From NCBI GenBank assembly GCA_037126765.1, contig JBBCBC010000034.1, positions 16,366,691 through 16,430,690 of the forward strand: a stretch of DNA of 64,000 nt, written 5' to 3'. This document shows positions 10,690 to 22,639 of the stretch, piece after piece; the first letter of the stretch is position 1, and each line of letters opens with the position of its first letter. Below the pieces are notes generated by a model. It ran no database searches, was not told the DNA's origin, and saw nothing but the letters and a program-made list of their open reading frames with translations. The position numbers were made by a program, and so were the translations under genes. Origin of the DNA: Stenogyne calaminthoides. Lineage: Eukaryota; Streptophyta; Magnoliopsida; Lamiales; Lamiaceae.

Positions 10690-11232
10690 TAGGGTGTACA
10701 GTATTCGGTGAAAAACATAAATTAACTGACCGAATTGAACCGAATTTTGTAATTTGATTCCTTATTCGGTTTTTGGTTCGATTATAGTTTCTAATTTTAT
10801 AAATTTCGATTTTCGGTTCAATTCGGTTAATTTCCGGATAAAAAACGAATAAAAATCAAAAATCGAAATATAATTATTAATTTATTATATAAATAATATA
10901 ATTTTTTTAATTACATTACAATTATTACTCTGAGGCCTCGTATTCAGTATTCTTCCTCCATCAGTTTGTGGGTTGTTGTTATTTAGCACATGAAATTTAT
11001 GGATTGTGTTTTTTTTTATTGAAAATTTTATGTTATTTTTATTCATGTATGGAAGAATCTAAAAAAAATCACAATATTTCGGTCGGTTCGGTTAAGGAAA
11101 AATTTGGTTCGGTTTCAATTCGATTTTCATACTAATTCGGTCGATTCTATTACCAATAATAAAATTTCGATTTGATTCGATTTTACTTATTATGTTCGAT
11201 TCGGTGACCGAACCGACCGATGCTCACCCCTA
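10690..11232. mobile_element. hAT-like MITE rich in TTCGGTT
   Basis: The left end is TAGGGTGTACAGTATTCGGT and the right end, reversed, is TAGGGGTGAGCATCGGTCGG. Flanking 8-mers TGTATGGG (10682-10689) and CGTATGAG (11233-11240) agree at six of eight positions, consistent with an old hAT target duplication. TTCGGTT and its complement fill the ends, and the middle is AT-rich. No transposase. Confidence 0.6.
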
Positions 11233-11509
11233 CGTATGAGTATTCTAGATTTTACATTTAAAATGAATTTTTGACCTTTATACTTTTTCTAAGAAAAAAT
11301 CTTTTAAACAGACATCTTTACTTTTTATAATAATAAAGTACTTATATTTTGAGCTTGTTAAACAAATTCGAGTGGCTATATGCATTCCTAAAATCATTTC
11401 CAACCAATTACAGCTAAAAAAAAAATCCTAAAAAATATATTTTAATTCTTAAAAAAATAATCTTACGCTTTCTAAAGATCATGTTATTCATTTCACACCC
11501 ATTTTTAAA
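11233..11509. other. Intergenic, nothing recognised
   Basis: AT-rich sequence between the hAT-like MITE and the solo LTR. No gene or array seen. Confidence 0.5.
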
Positions 11510-11514
11510 AGTTA

Positions 11515-13276
11515 TGTTGGTCCCGGTGAAAAACCCATTTTGCGCGTGCGGAAGCAAACATTTCGTGCGATGCATATAAAAACAGGGGTGAAGGAATGGT
11601 GATTACAGATTTTTGCGTTTTAAGCTCATGTGTTGTGTTTTGCTTATAATCGAATGTGTATGGCAAGATAAGAACATAAAGCAGTAAAGAACACAACAAA
11701 GTATAGTGGTTCGGAGACTCAAACTCCTACATCCACTCTCCCTGTTCCTAGGGAAATTCCTTCAAACAGGACTTATCACCCTCTTAGGTTCGCCTCTAGA
11801 TATTTAACGAGCTCTCACTCCAACTGGACTTATCACCCTCTCGGGCTCGCCTCTGGACTTATCACCCTCTCGGGCTCGCCTCTAGATGTTTAACGAGTTC
11901 ACACTCCTACGGGACTTATCACCCTCTCTCGGGATTGCCTAACAACTACCTCACTTCACCACTAGTTATCTCTTACGAGAATGGGGTTTGGGTTTGGTGT
12001 TGTGTCCAACTATGGTGAGATTTTCCCTTACATTTGTTTAGCCTCAATGCTAAGGTTTGGGAAAATCTCTCTAAGCTTAGGATACATCGTGGGTAGCTTA
12101 GGTTGGGTTCTAGAACACTCTTGAACATATTTGTATATCTACAGACTTGTGTTCTAGGGTGGGAATGCTTTGGGTATAACTCTCTTTGGCTCTGTAGCAT
12201 CTCGTCTTTATAATCTCCACGCATCCACACATTAGAATGATGAAAGACCTTGTATTTATAGTGTGGATTTGAATGTTACCGTTGGAGAGAATCACATTCA
12301 AATCCATACTATTCTTGTAAATCTGATGAAACTTCTTCAGTTGGTTGTCTTCCTCTCATTGGTCCACTTCAAATTTGATTCTAATCTGGCTATATTCCTC
12401 GATTCCTCGCCTTGGAATCATTCAGATTCTCTCGAGTCTCGGTGTCTTGAGAGACATATCGAGTCTCGAGGATTCTATCCGAGTCTTGAGTTTATATCGA
12501 GTCTCGATTTTTCATCCGAGCCTCGGGTTTATCCGAGCCTCGGGATACTTGATTCGGCAGACTTCTCTTGATTGACCTTGTTCGATCAGCATCTTGACAC
12601 TCAGCCGACTGAGTTCAGTTCTCTGAATTCAGACATCCTGACCTTCAGGTCACTTTGACTCAGGCTATCTGATTTCTTCTTTGCCTGATCTGATCAGCTC
12701 GACTGATCTGATCAACACTTCTTCAGATCAATATCTCCGGATAGCATCAGGTCAGTACATTAGGTTTAACATATCAGTTTAGCACATCTGATCTCAATCA
12801 CGTCTGATCTTGATCATCTGCTCATCTTCATATCTGATCTCGATCACGCCCGATCTCGTCGGTCCCATCCTTTCCTCTTCCGATCCGCAACCTTCTCTTC
12901 CGACCGCAACCTTCTCTTCCCGATCTTCCGTCAATTTCTTTCTTATCAAACATGCATTCTTCCGATCACCATATCACTGATCGCTCTTCCGATCATTTGA
13001 TCAGTTCGTTACTGCTTTCATCCGATCTTACGATCGGTTAAATTTTTCTTCTCTTACGATTTTGCCTGACTCATCGGTTAACTTTCGGAACTCATCATCG
13101 ATCTCGATCGGTCTCATCTGCAGACCTCGTCGATCTCGATCATCTTCATCTGATTTCGTGAGTTCCCCCTCAACTTGTTCTCTCGTTCCCCCTCAACTTG
13201 TTATCTGTAGATTAGCTTCAAAAACACAAGTTGATAATGTTTTGACATAATTCATCAAAACTAAAATATCCCAACA
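11515..13276 (-). mobile_element. Solo LTR, copia-type, minus orientation
   Basis: The unit starts TGTTGGTCCC and ends TATCCCAACA. It is flanked on both sides by AGTTA (11510-11514 and 13277-13281), a 5-bp target duplication. On the minus strand it reads TGTTGGGATATTTTAG at the start and CACCGGGACCAACA at the end. A minus-strand CTATAAATACA (12261-12251) fits a U3 TATA box. No internal region is attached, so this is the product of LTR-LTR recombination. The sub-block GTGGTTCGG followed by CTACATCCACTC is shared with 22105-22639. Confidence 0.85.
11760..11935. repeat. Short tandem repeats in the solo LTR
   Basis: GGACTTATCACCCTCT occurs four times (about 11770, 11825, 11855 and 11911). The middle two are an exact 31-bp direct duplication ending in CGGGCTCGCCTCT. 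Variants CTCTTAGGTTCGCCTCTAGA lie either side. This is a local expansion within the LTR. Confidence 0.85.
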
Positions 13277-13574
13277 AGTTATATTCTGTAAATTGAATAA
13301 ATAACATAAACTATAATACTATCATTTTTATATCAAAATAAAAAGAAAAACATAAACGAAAATTTTATGCTTTTTGAATTGTTTTCATAATTGAGTTAAC
13401 ATTAATAGTGACGATGTTTTTAAGTGCAGCGGGGAGGTTTTGGAAAACAAAGATTGGAGGTTTTGTAAAAGAAAATTCCTGGGTTATGAATCAATGCTTG
13501 TTTTAGTTCCTTTTGTTGGATGCACGCTGTATTTGAATTGAAGACTAAATCTTGGTGTTCAAAGAAGGTGTCCA
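13277..13574. other. Spacer between solo LTR and Copia-1
   Basis: AT-rich sequence without a recognised gene. It borders the 3' LTR of Copia-1 at GTCCA, whose partner target duplication cannot be checked because the far LTR is truncated. Confidence 0.5.
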
Positions 13575-13799
13575 TGAAGAACAATATGAAATCAAGAAGA
13601 ATAATCTTGATATGAAGGAATGAACATTCTGTTTTGCAAGAGAGAGTTGAAATTGATCGAATGAATTGATAATTTACAAAGGGAATCAACTAAGGCTATA
13701 TATAATACCTTACAATATTAGTTGCAATGCTGAAAGGTATTACTTTGAGAAATAACCAACTTTCTAACTAACTCTAACTAACTTGGAGACTTGACTTGG

Positions 13800-14640
13800 T
13801 CAACTGATATTGGCTTTGTGATCTTTATACCTCCCCTCAAAATGAGAGTGGATATTTAGAAGTCCCATTTTGACTTTGATGTTGTTGAATAGAGATGGAG
13901 CAAGGGGCTTGATTAATGCATCAACTAGGTTGTCTTCTGTAGGAATCTGGACAAGCTTTATGATCCCTTGTTGTATTTTCTCCCTAGTGAAATGGATGTC
14001 AATTTGGATATGCTTTGTCTTCTCATGTAGGACATAGTTATGAGCTATACAATAAGTTGCGCTGCTGTCTGTGAAGAGGTTGATAGGTTGTGGATGATCA
14101 ATCTTTAAGTATATACAAGATCCATTGCACTTCACATGATGTTGTACACATAGCCCTACATTCAGCTTCTGCAAATGATCTACTCACTACGTTCTGCTTC
14201 TTTGACTTCCATGAAATTAGTGAATCTCCCAAGTAAATTGCATACCTTGTGATGTTCTTTCTGGTTTGCTCGCATCTGGCCCAACCAGAATCTGTGAAGG
14301 CCTATAACTGGAAAGAATTGTTAGTAGAGTATATAAGGCCTTGACCAATAGTGGTCTTAATGTACCTCAGTAACCTGCAGACTCCAGCAAGATGGGCTTC
14401 AGTGGGCTGACTCATATGTTGTTTCAATGTTTGGACAACATATGAGATATCATGCCTTGTTATGGTCAAGTAAAGAAGTTTACCAACAAGCTTTCTGTAC
14501 TCAGAAGGATCAGGGAGAGTGGGAGAATCTGATTGTGTAAAATGTTGCTTGGGATCCATGGGTGTGGAGCATGGTTTACAACCAAGGTATCCACTATCTG
14601 TTAACAAATCTAGGCATACTTTCTCTGGCATAACTGCAAG
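13800..14640 (-). pseudogene. Copia-1 RNase H and end of polyprotein
   Basis: The segment at 14631-14302 has the linker typical of copia elements after the reverse transcriptase (CKPCSTPMDP, then YRKLVGKLLYLTITRHDISY). The segment at 14174-13800 has the RNase H end (LFTDSSATYC, then HEKTKHIQIDIHFTREKIQQ). They lie in different frames with a broken piece of about 130 nt between them. The protein would degrade the RNA strand of the RNA/DNA hybrid, but here it cannot be made as one chain. Confidence 0.8.
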
Positions 14641-16400
14641 CCAGCTTCACTATATGCAACCTCAATACCCATAATATATTTCAAATTTTCTAGATCTTTG
14701 ATTGTGAACTTCTTATGCAAAAAATATTTAACACTCAGAATATCATCTAAGCTAGTACCAGTGAGAATGATATCATCAACATAACATAATAACACAGTAA
14801 AACAGGAACTGGTAGATTTTGTAAACAAGGAAGTATCAGCTTTAGATTGTATGAAGCCTATTGAAATAAGAGTTTCAGACAACTTATTGAACCATTGCTT
14901 AGATGCCTGTTTTAGGCCATATAAACTTTTGTTCAGTTTACAAACCATACCATTATCAACAGTGTAACCTGGTGGAGGAAGCATATAAACCTCTTCATGC
15001 AAGTCACCATGTAAGAAAGCATTGTTTACATCACATTGATGTATGCACCAGTGTTTAGCAATAGCAATAGAGAGAAGTATTCTTATAGTGGTTATCTTGG
15101 CAACTGGAGAGAATGTGTGAAAGTAGTCAATTCCTTCCTCTTGTGTGTATCCTTTTGCTACCAACCGAGCTTTGTATCTCTCAATTGTACCATCAGCCTT
15201 GTATTTCACTTTATAGCCCCATTTGCAACCTATGCAATGTTTGTCTTTTGGTAATGAAACAATAGACCATGTGTTAGTTCTCTCTAGAGCATATAATTCA
15301 TTTTTCATGATTATATTCCAGTTTTCATTAGTGGAGGCTTGTTTATAGGTTTTGGGCTCCACTATTTGTGAAGTAGAAGCTGTGAAAGCTCTATGTGAAT
15401 CAGATAACCTGTGTGTAGATAAAAAATCTGATATGCGATAGTAACATTTATCAGAGGTAGTGAAATTGGCAGTACTGTGAGTAATGGAAGCAGGTAAAGT
15501 AGTTTTATAGATATCAAGATAAGCTGGAGTATTTCTGGTTCTATTAGACCTTCTAAGACCAACATTCTCATCATCTGTGTTGGGAATGTTTTCTACTGAA
15601 GGTGGATTAGAACTAGTAAGCTCATTAACTTCATCTTGAAAATCATTATGACTATCATTACTATCAGAAGTACTGTTATCATGACTATCACCAAAATCAG
15701 AATTCTCAGGGATATTATCAAAGTGCTCATCATTATTATTAACACCACAATTATCAGATACATCAAAAGTACCATGGCCATCAGAGCCAGAATCATGGGG
15801 TGAAGTAAGAACTGGTTCATAAATAATATCATCAGTCATATTCATAGCACTCAAACCAGTATCACTATTGGAACTTGGTACAGAAGAACACAAATTTTCA
15901 GAAAAGGGATATATATGCTCATGAAACACAACATTTATGGACACCAGAATTTTCCCAGTAGATAACTCAATCAGTCTATAGCCTTTCACACCAAAAGGGT
16001 AACCAATAAAAACACATTTAGTAGCTCTTGGATCAAACTTTGATCTATGTGCAGTAAGAGTACTAGCATAACACAAACATCCAAAGTTTCTCATGTAAGA
16101 ATAATCAGGTATTTTGTTACGCAACATCTCAAAAGGGGATTTATTGTTAAGAACAAAAGAGGGAAGCCTATTTATTAAGTGAGCAGCAGTTTGAACACAA
16201 AAATTCCAAAATTTCAGAGGAAGTTTAGATTGAAATAATAAAGATCTTGCAACTTGCAATAAGTGTTGATGATTTCTTTCTACTAATTACCATTTTGTTG
16301 TGGTGTTTCCACACAAGAAGTTTGGTGTAAAATTCCCAATTTATGAAAGAAATCTGTAAGAATAATCTCAGTCCCATTATCACTTCTTAAAACCTTGATT
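14610..16400 (-). pseudogene. Copia-1 integrase C-terminal part and reverse transcriptase
   Basis: A long open frame (16259-14610, 549 codons) starts inside the integrase core. It carries the integrase C-terminal region (FWNFCVQTAAHLINRLPS, FVLNNKSPFEML) and an acidic Asn/Asp/Ser-rich linker. The reverse transcriptase follows, with CKWGYKVKYKADGTIERYKA, the metal-binding CYVDDIIL, and SLYGLKQASKQW. Upstream, at 16400-16260, lie the remaining integrase core residues (LRSDNGTE, TPQQNG), separated by two adjacent stops. The frame breaks again at about 14625. The reverse transcriptase itself looks complete. Confidence 0.85.
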
Positions 16401-16401
16401 T

Positions 16402-17110
16402 TCACACAATTGAGTATTCACCATGTTTGACATCACTATTTGCTTTTAACAAGTAAATCCATGTGCATCTACTATAGTCATCAACAACAGTAAGAAAATA
16501 CTTCTGACCAGAAACAGATTCTATGGGAAAGGGACCCCACACATTACAGTGTATCAATTCAAAAATACAACTAGATGAAGAAGTACTTATAGGAAAAGGT
16601 AATTTCTTCTGCTTAGCTAAGGGACAAACATCACACACTTTATTCATCACAGAACTAGAGTTTACATGTAACTGTTTTATCTGAAAAAGTTTCTTAGAAG
16701 AAACATGCCCTAGTTTAGTATGCCATAGAGCAAAATCAACACAATGTGAAACAGAGTTCGAAACTTTACAGGTGGAGCAACTCTCAAACAGTACAATCCT
16801 CCAGTTTGTTCAGCAGAACCAATCACTTTCAATGTGTTGTTGTCCTGCAATACACAATGTGAGGAAAGGAAACTCACTGTGCAATTAGAATATCTAGTTA
16901 ATTGTGAAATGGACAGAAGGTTGAAGGAGAAATCAAGAACATATAACACATTATACAAGGTTAGAAACTCATTCAACACAATATTTCCAATAAAAGTTGC
17001 AGTGGCCATTGCATTGTTAGGCAATTTTATCTTAATGTCAGATGGTTCAGGTTTAGATGTAAACAAATCTAATCTATGAACCATGTGATCTGTAGCTCCA
17101 GAATCCAGGA
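16402..17110 (-). pseudogene. Copia-1 protease remnant, GAG-pre-integrase and integrase N-terminal part
   Basis: 17084-16710 holds the region after the protease motif (FNLLSISQLTRYSNC), and WHTKLGHVS of the GAG-pre-integrase zinc-binding domain follows at about 16720. 16650-16402 gives CDVCPLAKQKKLPFP and the core segment YFLTVVDDYSRCTWIYLLKA. Frameshifts at about 17080 and 16660 and a stop at 16402 break the chain. The protease serine/aspartate segment (about 17110-17090) straddles a frame change. Confidence 0.75.
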
Positions 17111-17760
17111 AAATTTATCAATTGTTATGAAATTAAAACAAGAATGTATACCTGAACTACCTATTTCTGGAGGAGTATGAGCATGCCCTTGAACAAATGC
17201 TCCAGCAGCTGAGTGAGTAGCCTCAGGACCCTTCTGCATCTTTGCATAAGCCATAAACTGTTCAAACATATCTTGATTGAACAATGTTCGCATTAGTCCT
17301 CTGACCTTCAAACTTTCTAGGACCTCTAGGACCCTTCCATCTAGGGGGATAACCAATGAACTGAAAACACATATCTATGGTGTGGCCAGGACCATCACAG
17401 GGACTACACTTAAGGGCTTTCTTCTTGTCCTTATAAAACTTGGCATTTCTTGCCAACATAGCCACATAATCAGACTGCTGACCAATCACATTTGAGAGCT
17501 CTTTGAGATTCTTCTTGAAGTAACAACGAGTACACCTTAGACAAAGACAATGTGGAAGACTGCAACAGAACTTGGGACTACACTTAAGGGCCTTCTTCTT
17601 GTCCTTATAAAACTTGGCATTTCTTGCCAACATAGCCACATAATCATCTGCTGACCAATCACAGAAACACATTTGAGAGCTCTCTGAGACTCTTCTTGAA
17701 GTAACAACGAGTACACCTTAGACAAAGACAATGTGGAAGACTGCAACAGAACTTGTGGAC
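17069..17760 (-). pseudogene. Copia-1 gag C-terminal part with zinc knuckle
   Basis: The zinc knuckle reads CDGPGHTIDMC with an upstream Lys-rich stretch (FYKDKKKALKCSP). It would bind the element RNA. The upstream coding sequence is tandemly duplicated (17401-17574 and 17575-17755), so FYKDKKKALKCSP occurs twice and the frame is disturbed. A frame change joins it to the protease region at about 17300. Confidence 0.75.
17401..17755. repeat. Tandem duplication inside Copia-1 gag
   Basis: Unit 1 (17401-17574, 174 bp) and unit 2 (17575-17755, 181 bp) both begin GGACTACACTTAAGGGC and end TGCAACAGAACTTG. They differ by small indels around 17480/17655 and scattered substitutions. Confidence 0.9.
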
Positions 17761-17829
17761 TAATACCAGAAACTTGACTATTGCATCTCTTTCTTGAGTC
17801 TTAGCAAGCTTCTTAGGCAATTCACAAAC

Positions 17830-18333
17830 TCACCCAGCCATAGCCCCACAATCACACTGCAATGCTGGCCTAAAGCCCAACCACTCATCCCATAAAGCCT
17901 TAAACATGTTGTAATATGATACTAACGACTGAGAACCCTTAGAAATAGAGCTTAAAGATTTCTCTAATTCGTAAACGCGAGTATCATCAAAGGGAGTAGA
18001 CCTGACATGTAAATCTTCCCAAACTTCTCTGGCTGAAGTGAAGTAGTTCAGAGTTTTCTTGATCTCTGGCTTAATCGAGTTGAGCATCCACATCAGGACA
18101 AGGTCGTTTTCCCGAATCCACGTAGCACAGATCACGTGGTCATCGTCTTCAATAGGAATGGTTAAAGACCCACCAATGAGCGGGGCTTTGTTCTTCATGC
18201 TCAACGCCCTTTTTACAGCATGACTCCAAGGGATGAAATTAGTACCGTCCAGAGGTTCCATGACTATGGCAATTGCAGGATTGTCATTCGGGTGAAGCGC
18301 CAAAGGTGAGAGAGGATTCTCAACAGGATTCAA
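17830..18333 (-). pseudogene. Copia-1 gag N-terminal domain
   Basis: The first ATG after the primer site opens a 167-codon frame. It has the copia gag N-terminal signature (HPNDNPAIAIVMEPLDGTNF, then WSHAVKRALS) and the gag core (WEDLHVRSTPFDDTRVYELE, LVSYYNMFKALWDEW). It ends with CDCGAMAG and a stop, where gag normally continues toward the zinc knuckle. The protein would form the cytoplasmic virus-like particle. Nucleotides downstream continue in shifted frames. Confidence 0.8.
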
Positions 18334-18578
18334 CGAAGCGCCGTTGTAAGTCGCAATTTCAGATGAAAATAAAATTCAATCTAGGGCGAAATCAAAGATA
18401 AAATAGTGATATACACGAACCGATCAGAGATTGGGCGTAGAACTCAATAAAAGATGATCGAAACTAATCACAGACAGCGAAAGAATTATTCAATACTGAA
18501 AGAAAGCGGATCGAAAAATTCAATCAAAACGATTGAAAAACCTAATGTGTAACAGTAAGAATCGAAAATCGATTCAAA

Positions 18579-18612
18579 CTGATACCATATGAAGAACAAT
18601 ATCAAATCTATG
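18579..18612 (-). other. Copia-1 primer binding site and LTR stub
   Basis: On the minus strand the LTR stub ends GATATTGTTCTTCA and is followed within two bases by TGGTATCAG, complementary to the 3' end of initiator Met-tRNA in plant copia elements. The same LTR terminus (TTGTTCTTCA) occurs at 13575. Sequence to the right no longer matches the other LTR. Confidence 0.7.
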
Positions 18613-21600
18613 TATTCATAATCAAGTTTTTAACTCGATTGACCGGTCAATGAAAACAATAGAACGTGTTAATAAAGATGTCTTTCCTTTCACATAAAAT
18701 AACTACAGGCTCCCACTATAGCTGCTTTCCAAGACATGTACCACATTGCTGCATTAATCATAGCTATTGGTAGCATGCTAAAGTAGCAACACTAAAGTGA
18801 AGACTTAAAAATTTAGTAGAAAGTCCTAAGGGTACTTTTAAGAGGCTTATGAAAACCTCAAGGCTTCATACAATGAGAAAATAGGGATAACTTTCTCATT
18901 TCCTTATGGTCAACTTAGCACATGTGGTATGAAACACATGCCACGATATTTTAACATCCCTGGATGGAAGCGTATGTCATTTTATTTATTCTGACATCGT
19001 GTAAATCACAGTTCAAGTGTATCATCGACACTTAACTTGGATTTCCTCCTTCTATTGTCTAGGAATCCATTGATTTAGCTTTGTAACAAGTCAAATAGAT
19101 TCGTGGTAAAATCTATTGCGATTATCTACAATATAATCTCATCCCTGCACATGCCTCGATGTCAGAGGCGATTGCTCATATGAGAGAGCCAATCAACTTG
19201 TTGACATACTATTATATGAACATTTCATATAGATAACAATACATAAATGTCTAGTAACATTAACAACTACTTCGTAGTTCATTTAAATCCATACAAACCC
19301 AAGATCTTAAGATGATTTACACATCTTCTGTAATTAGGTTTGACAACAAATCTGCCAACATCAAGTCAACAAAAATTTATTCAAGAATCACTCTTTCTTC
19401 TTTGTAACGACTTTACAAAGACAAACTTTTTATGATACTTGAAATGTTTAAAGTAAGCTTTAGCTGGTTTGATTACTACAATGAATAGTAACAACTCCCA
19501 CTGGAGTGTTTGATTTCACAATCAATCTTTACAGCTCCCACTAGAGTGTTTGATTTCACAGTGAATCGATATAACTCCCACTGAAGTGTTTTGATTCCAC
19601 AGTGAATCAATATAACTCCCGCTGGAATGCCATATACATCAATGAATCGTTACAACTCCCACTAGAGTGCGTAATTCGCAACATATCGTTGCAGATCTCA
19701 ATTGAGTGCTTACTAATTCCAAATATTTTATTAAAAATCTTAACCAAAATATTTATTTGACTGCAGATGCACATGCCACAAGCTCAGTTTCAATAGTGGT
19801 CAGTGCTATACAAACTTATTTCATGTTATACCACGAGATTACTTAATTATTAAGCAAGAAGGCATAACTAGGATTTGATTTACGTGAATCTAAATCATAA
19901 TTCCCATTAATGTTTGTATACTCTCTAAGTTTATATTATCTCCTTGAGATAATAATATGCAGTATCCTTCAGATATCTAAAAAATCCAACACACTATCTT
20001 TTAGTGTTTTTTTTCGGATTAACTGATATCTGCTAACCAAACCAACACCTTAACAAATATCTGGATGTGTGCACAACTTAGCATACATCAGACATCCAAT
20101 TGAATTTTCTTATGGTACATTTGAAATTTCATCTTTCAGTCTTTGGACATTCATCATAATTCAGTGACTCGCCTTTTCATAACAAGAGAATCAACATGTT
20201 TTTATACATTCATTTGAATCGTTTTAAAAGTCTTACTACATGAGTGTGCTAAGACTATCCAAGTAACTTCTTTGAACGATCTTTATGAAGCTTTCACCAA
20301 AAGATTCTCATTGTGTCTTTTCAGCTAACAGTGTATCAACATATAATCATAGAATTACAGAACTATCTTTGAACCGTTAAACATAAACACAGTGGTCTTT
20401 GTCTAACAAAGTTACTACGAGACAATCATAGTATGAAATCTCAAGTACCACTATTTTGAGGATTTGTTTAAGTTTGTAATTCGACTTCTTCAATTTACAA
20501 ACACTATCATCTTCTTTGAATTCTCCATTGAGAAAAAACAATAACGTCCATTTTTTTTATGTAATTCTAAATCTATACTTGATACTATAGCCAAAAAGTG
20601 AACGAACCGAGATAAATCTAACAACAGATGAAGAAAGTTTACATACCCCTTACTGAGTATAATCTTTCCCTACTAAGTGAGCATTTTTAAGATATGTCCC
20701 AATAAAGGATCTACAAGTTTAAAAAAATACTTGATTTGACCTTATTGACTTTTGTATTATCTTTCATTGCTTTGTTCCATTAGTCTCTTGCACAATGAGA
20801 TAAAACCTCTCGATCGTTTGTAGGTTCTTCCTCATTCACTAAAGACTGATCTAATTTGTGAAAATATAAAGAAAGTGTGTCCATCAATATCATGATGTCT
20901 CTCAGACACATGTTTCCTAGAATATTTTTCAAGATCTTTGTGACATAAATAATTACTTTCATCAAGATCCATATAATCTTAATGGGTAAACTTTTATCAA
21001 ATATCACAACATTAAGTAAATCACTCACACTTGGATCTGATAGAGAGTGATTATTTCAATCTGAAAATGGTAAAGTATTTCGAATACCTCCCTTACTAGG
21101 AAAACTTTTTCAGAAAAATTGACATTATGTGATTCTATCTCATGTCATGCTCTGAACTTTGATCTTTGATCCATTTTATCCCTTAGATTTAGCATAGTAT
21201 CTTAGAAGATACATTTCTAAACCCCTTAGACCTTACTTTTCATACTGACTTAAAGAAATCAAGTATGTAAGTTGTTGGTCTGCATATACCAATAATAACT
21301 AAAGATCAGGTCTTCAACTGTTTAGAGTTCAGATGGAGTTGACTTAATCAACTATGAATAACTTTATTCAACATGAAGACAATAATAAATAACTCATCTT
21401 TTCAAGAAGATAGTTAAAATTAATTGTCCTATCATGGATCATGTCATATCCAACAACGTTCATTCTTTCTTTCAGTCACACCATTTAGCAATAGTGTGTA
21501 AGACTTTGATGATTGTCGGATTATATTATTTTCATTATGCAGTTCCTTGAACTGCATGGATAAACATTCACGTCCTTTATTGGTTCTTAAAACCTTTTAA

Positions 21601-22104
21601 GGAAATGTCTTTTTATTCTCAACCTCATTTAGGTAATGTTTGAAGCAATCCAATGCCTCAAACTTGTGAGAAATTTTATACATGTAAAACGTGAAAAATT
21701 ATCATATTAAGTAATGAAAAAACAATAAATTCCTATTTGCTATTTGACAACATAAAATCAGATTTATCAAAACAAAATAATTGCAATGAATAATTAACAA
21801 TCATTATTTTATCAAATGATTTTTTTTTAATCACTTATGAACAAGATAATATTCACATTTTGATAACTTGACTGATTAACTCCATAGTTCTTCTTTCGCA
21901 AGCCAGTTATCCAAATCTTGCACAATGTGACCAAATCTAGCACGCTAAATGTCATCATTTACACAAGCATAACTAGAGGAACAACTATTTAGTAATTCAT
22001 GATTTATCATCATAATACTAAAATAATTATTTTCTTACAGTCCAAAAATCATATAAAACATAGAATAAATATCAAGTACCATAATGCCCATTGAATATAT
22101 TATC
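18613..22104 (-). pseudogene. Copia-2: old Ty1/copia relic
   Basis: No long open frame remains, but minus-strand translation in shifting frames shows copia landmarks in the right order. Integrase-like pieces KVLRTNKGREC and LNGVTERKNER lie at about 21720-21440. A post-RT linker lies at about 20160-20030. RNase H-like ETELVACASA and IFWLRFLIKYLEL lie at about 19830-19740. A candidate polypurine tract (TATAGTGGGAGCC) lies at 18719-18706. The number of stops and indels makes this the oldest element here. Whether it once continued under Copia-1 is unclear. Confidence 0.65.
19455..19715. repeat. About 40-bp minisatellite with polypurine-tract-like core
   Basis: Six units of about 40 bp each end in ACTCCCACT(A/G)GAG or a close variant and begin TGTTTGATT or TGCNNA. 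On the minus strand the core reads CT(C/T)(C/T)AGTGGGAGT. It lies between the RNase H remnant and the candidate polypurine tract of Copia-2. Confidence 0.8.
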
Positions 22105-22639
22105 ACGAACACAAATCTGTAGATATCCAAAATATATTCAAAGAGTGTTCTACCCTAGATCTAAGCACAAATGTAATATCCTAAGCTTAGAGAGATTTTC
22201 CCATCCTTAGCATTGAGGATAAACAAATGTAAGGAAAAATCTCAACATAGTTGGAAACCAAACAAACCTTACCCAAATAAGTTTGATAGGTTAAGTTTGT
22301 AGGTGAGTGAGAACTCGGTAAACATCTATAGGCGATCCCGTGAGGGAGATAAATCCCGATTGAGTGAGAGCTCATTAAACATCTGTTGGGTGTTGGACTA
22401 ACACGTTAAACTAAGTCCAGTTGGTTAAGTTGGTTAAGTTGGTGCCCCATGAAGGGAAGAGTGGATGTAGGACGAGTTGTCCGAACCACTATAAAAATAC
22501 GTGTGTTCTTATTTGCTTTCATATTAACTGTCATACATACTTTAGCAAATCTGCATAACACACATTCGAAAATAAAATTTTAAAGTCACCTCCCATTGAG
22601 ATTTTACGAGTTACTAAATCGGGTTTTTCGGGACCAACA
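22105..22639 (+). mobile_element. Truncated LTR related to the solo LTR
   Basis: Read on the plus strand this matches the second half of the minus-strand solo LTR at 11515-13276. CACAAATCTGTAGATATCC, CCTAAGCTTAGAGAGATTTT and GAGTGGATGTAGGAC are followed by CCGAACCACTATA, and it ends TTTCGGGACCAACA. The first part of the LTR is missing, cut at about 22105. It is in the opposite orientation to Copia-2, so it is probably an independent insertion. Confidence 0.75.

Larger units (their letters stand above)
13575..18612 (-). mobile_element. Copia-1: defective Ty1/copia retrotransposon
   Basis: On the minus strand the order is LTR remnant, primer binding site, gag, zinc knuckle, protease, integrase, reverse transcriptase, RNase H, polypurine tract, LTR, the Ty1/copia order. 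The primer site reads TGGTATCAG (18587-18579), matching initiator Met-tRNA use. The polypurine tract is TTGAGGGGAGG (about 13840-13830). The 3' LTR is about 256 bp (13575-13830) and ends GTTCTTCA. At the other end only some 20 bp of LTR (18590-18612) remain before unrelated relic DNA. Several frameshifts and stops break the polyprotein. Confidence 0.85.

Noticed and set aside
15593..15832. Hydrophobic frame resembling a membrane protein
   Set aside because: It is another frame of the Asn/Asp/Ser-rich linker of the Copia-1 polyprotein on the same strand.
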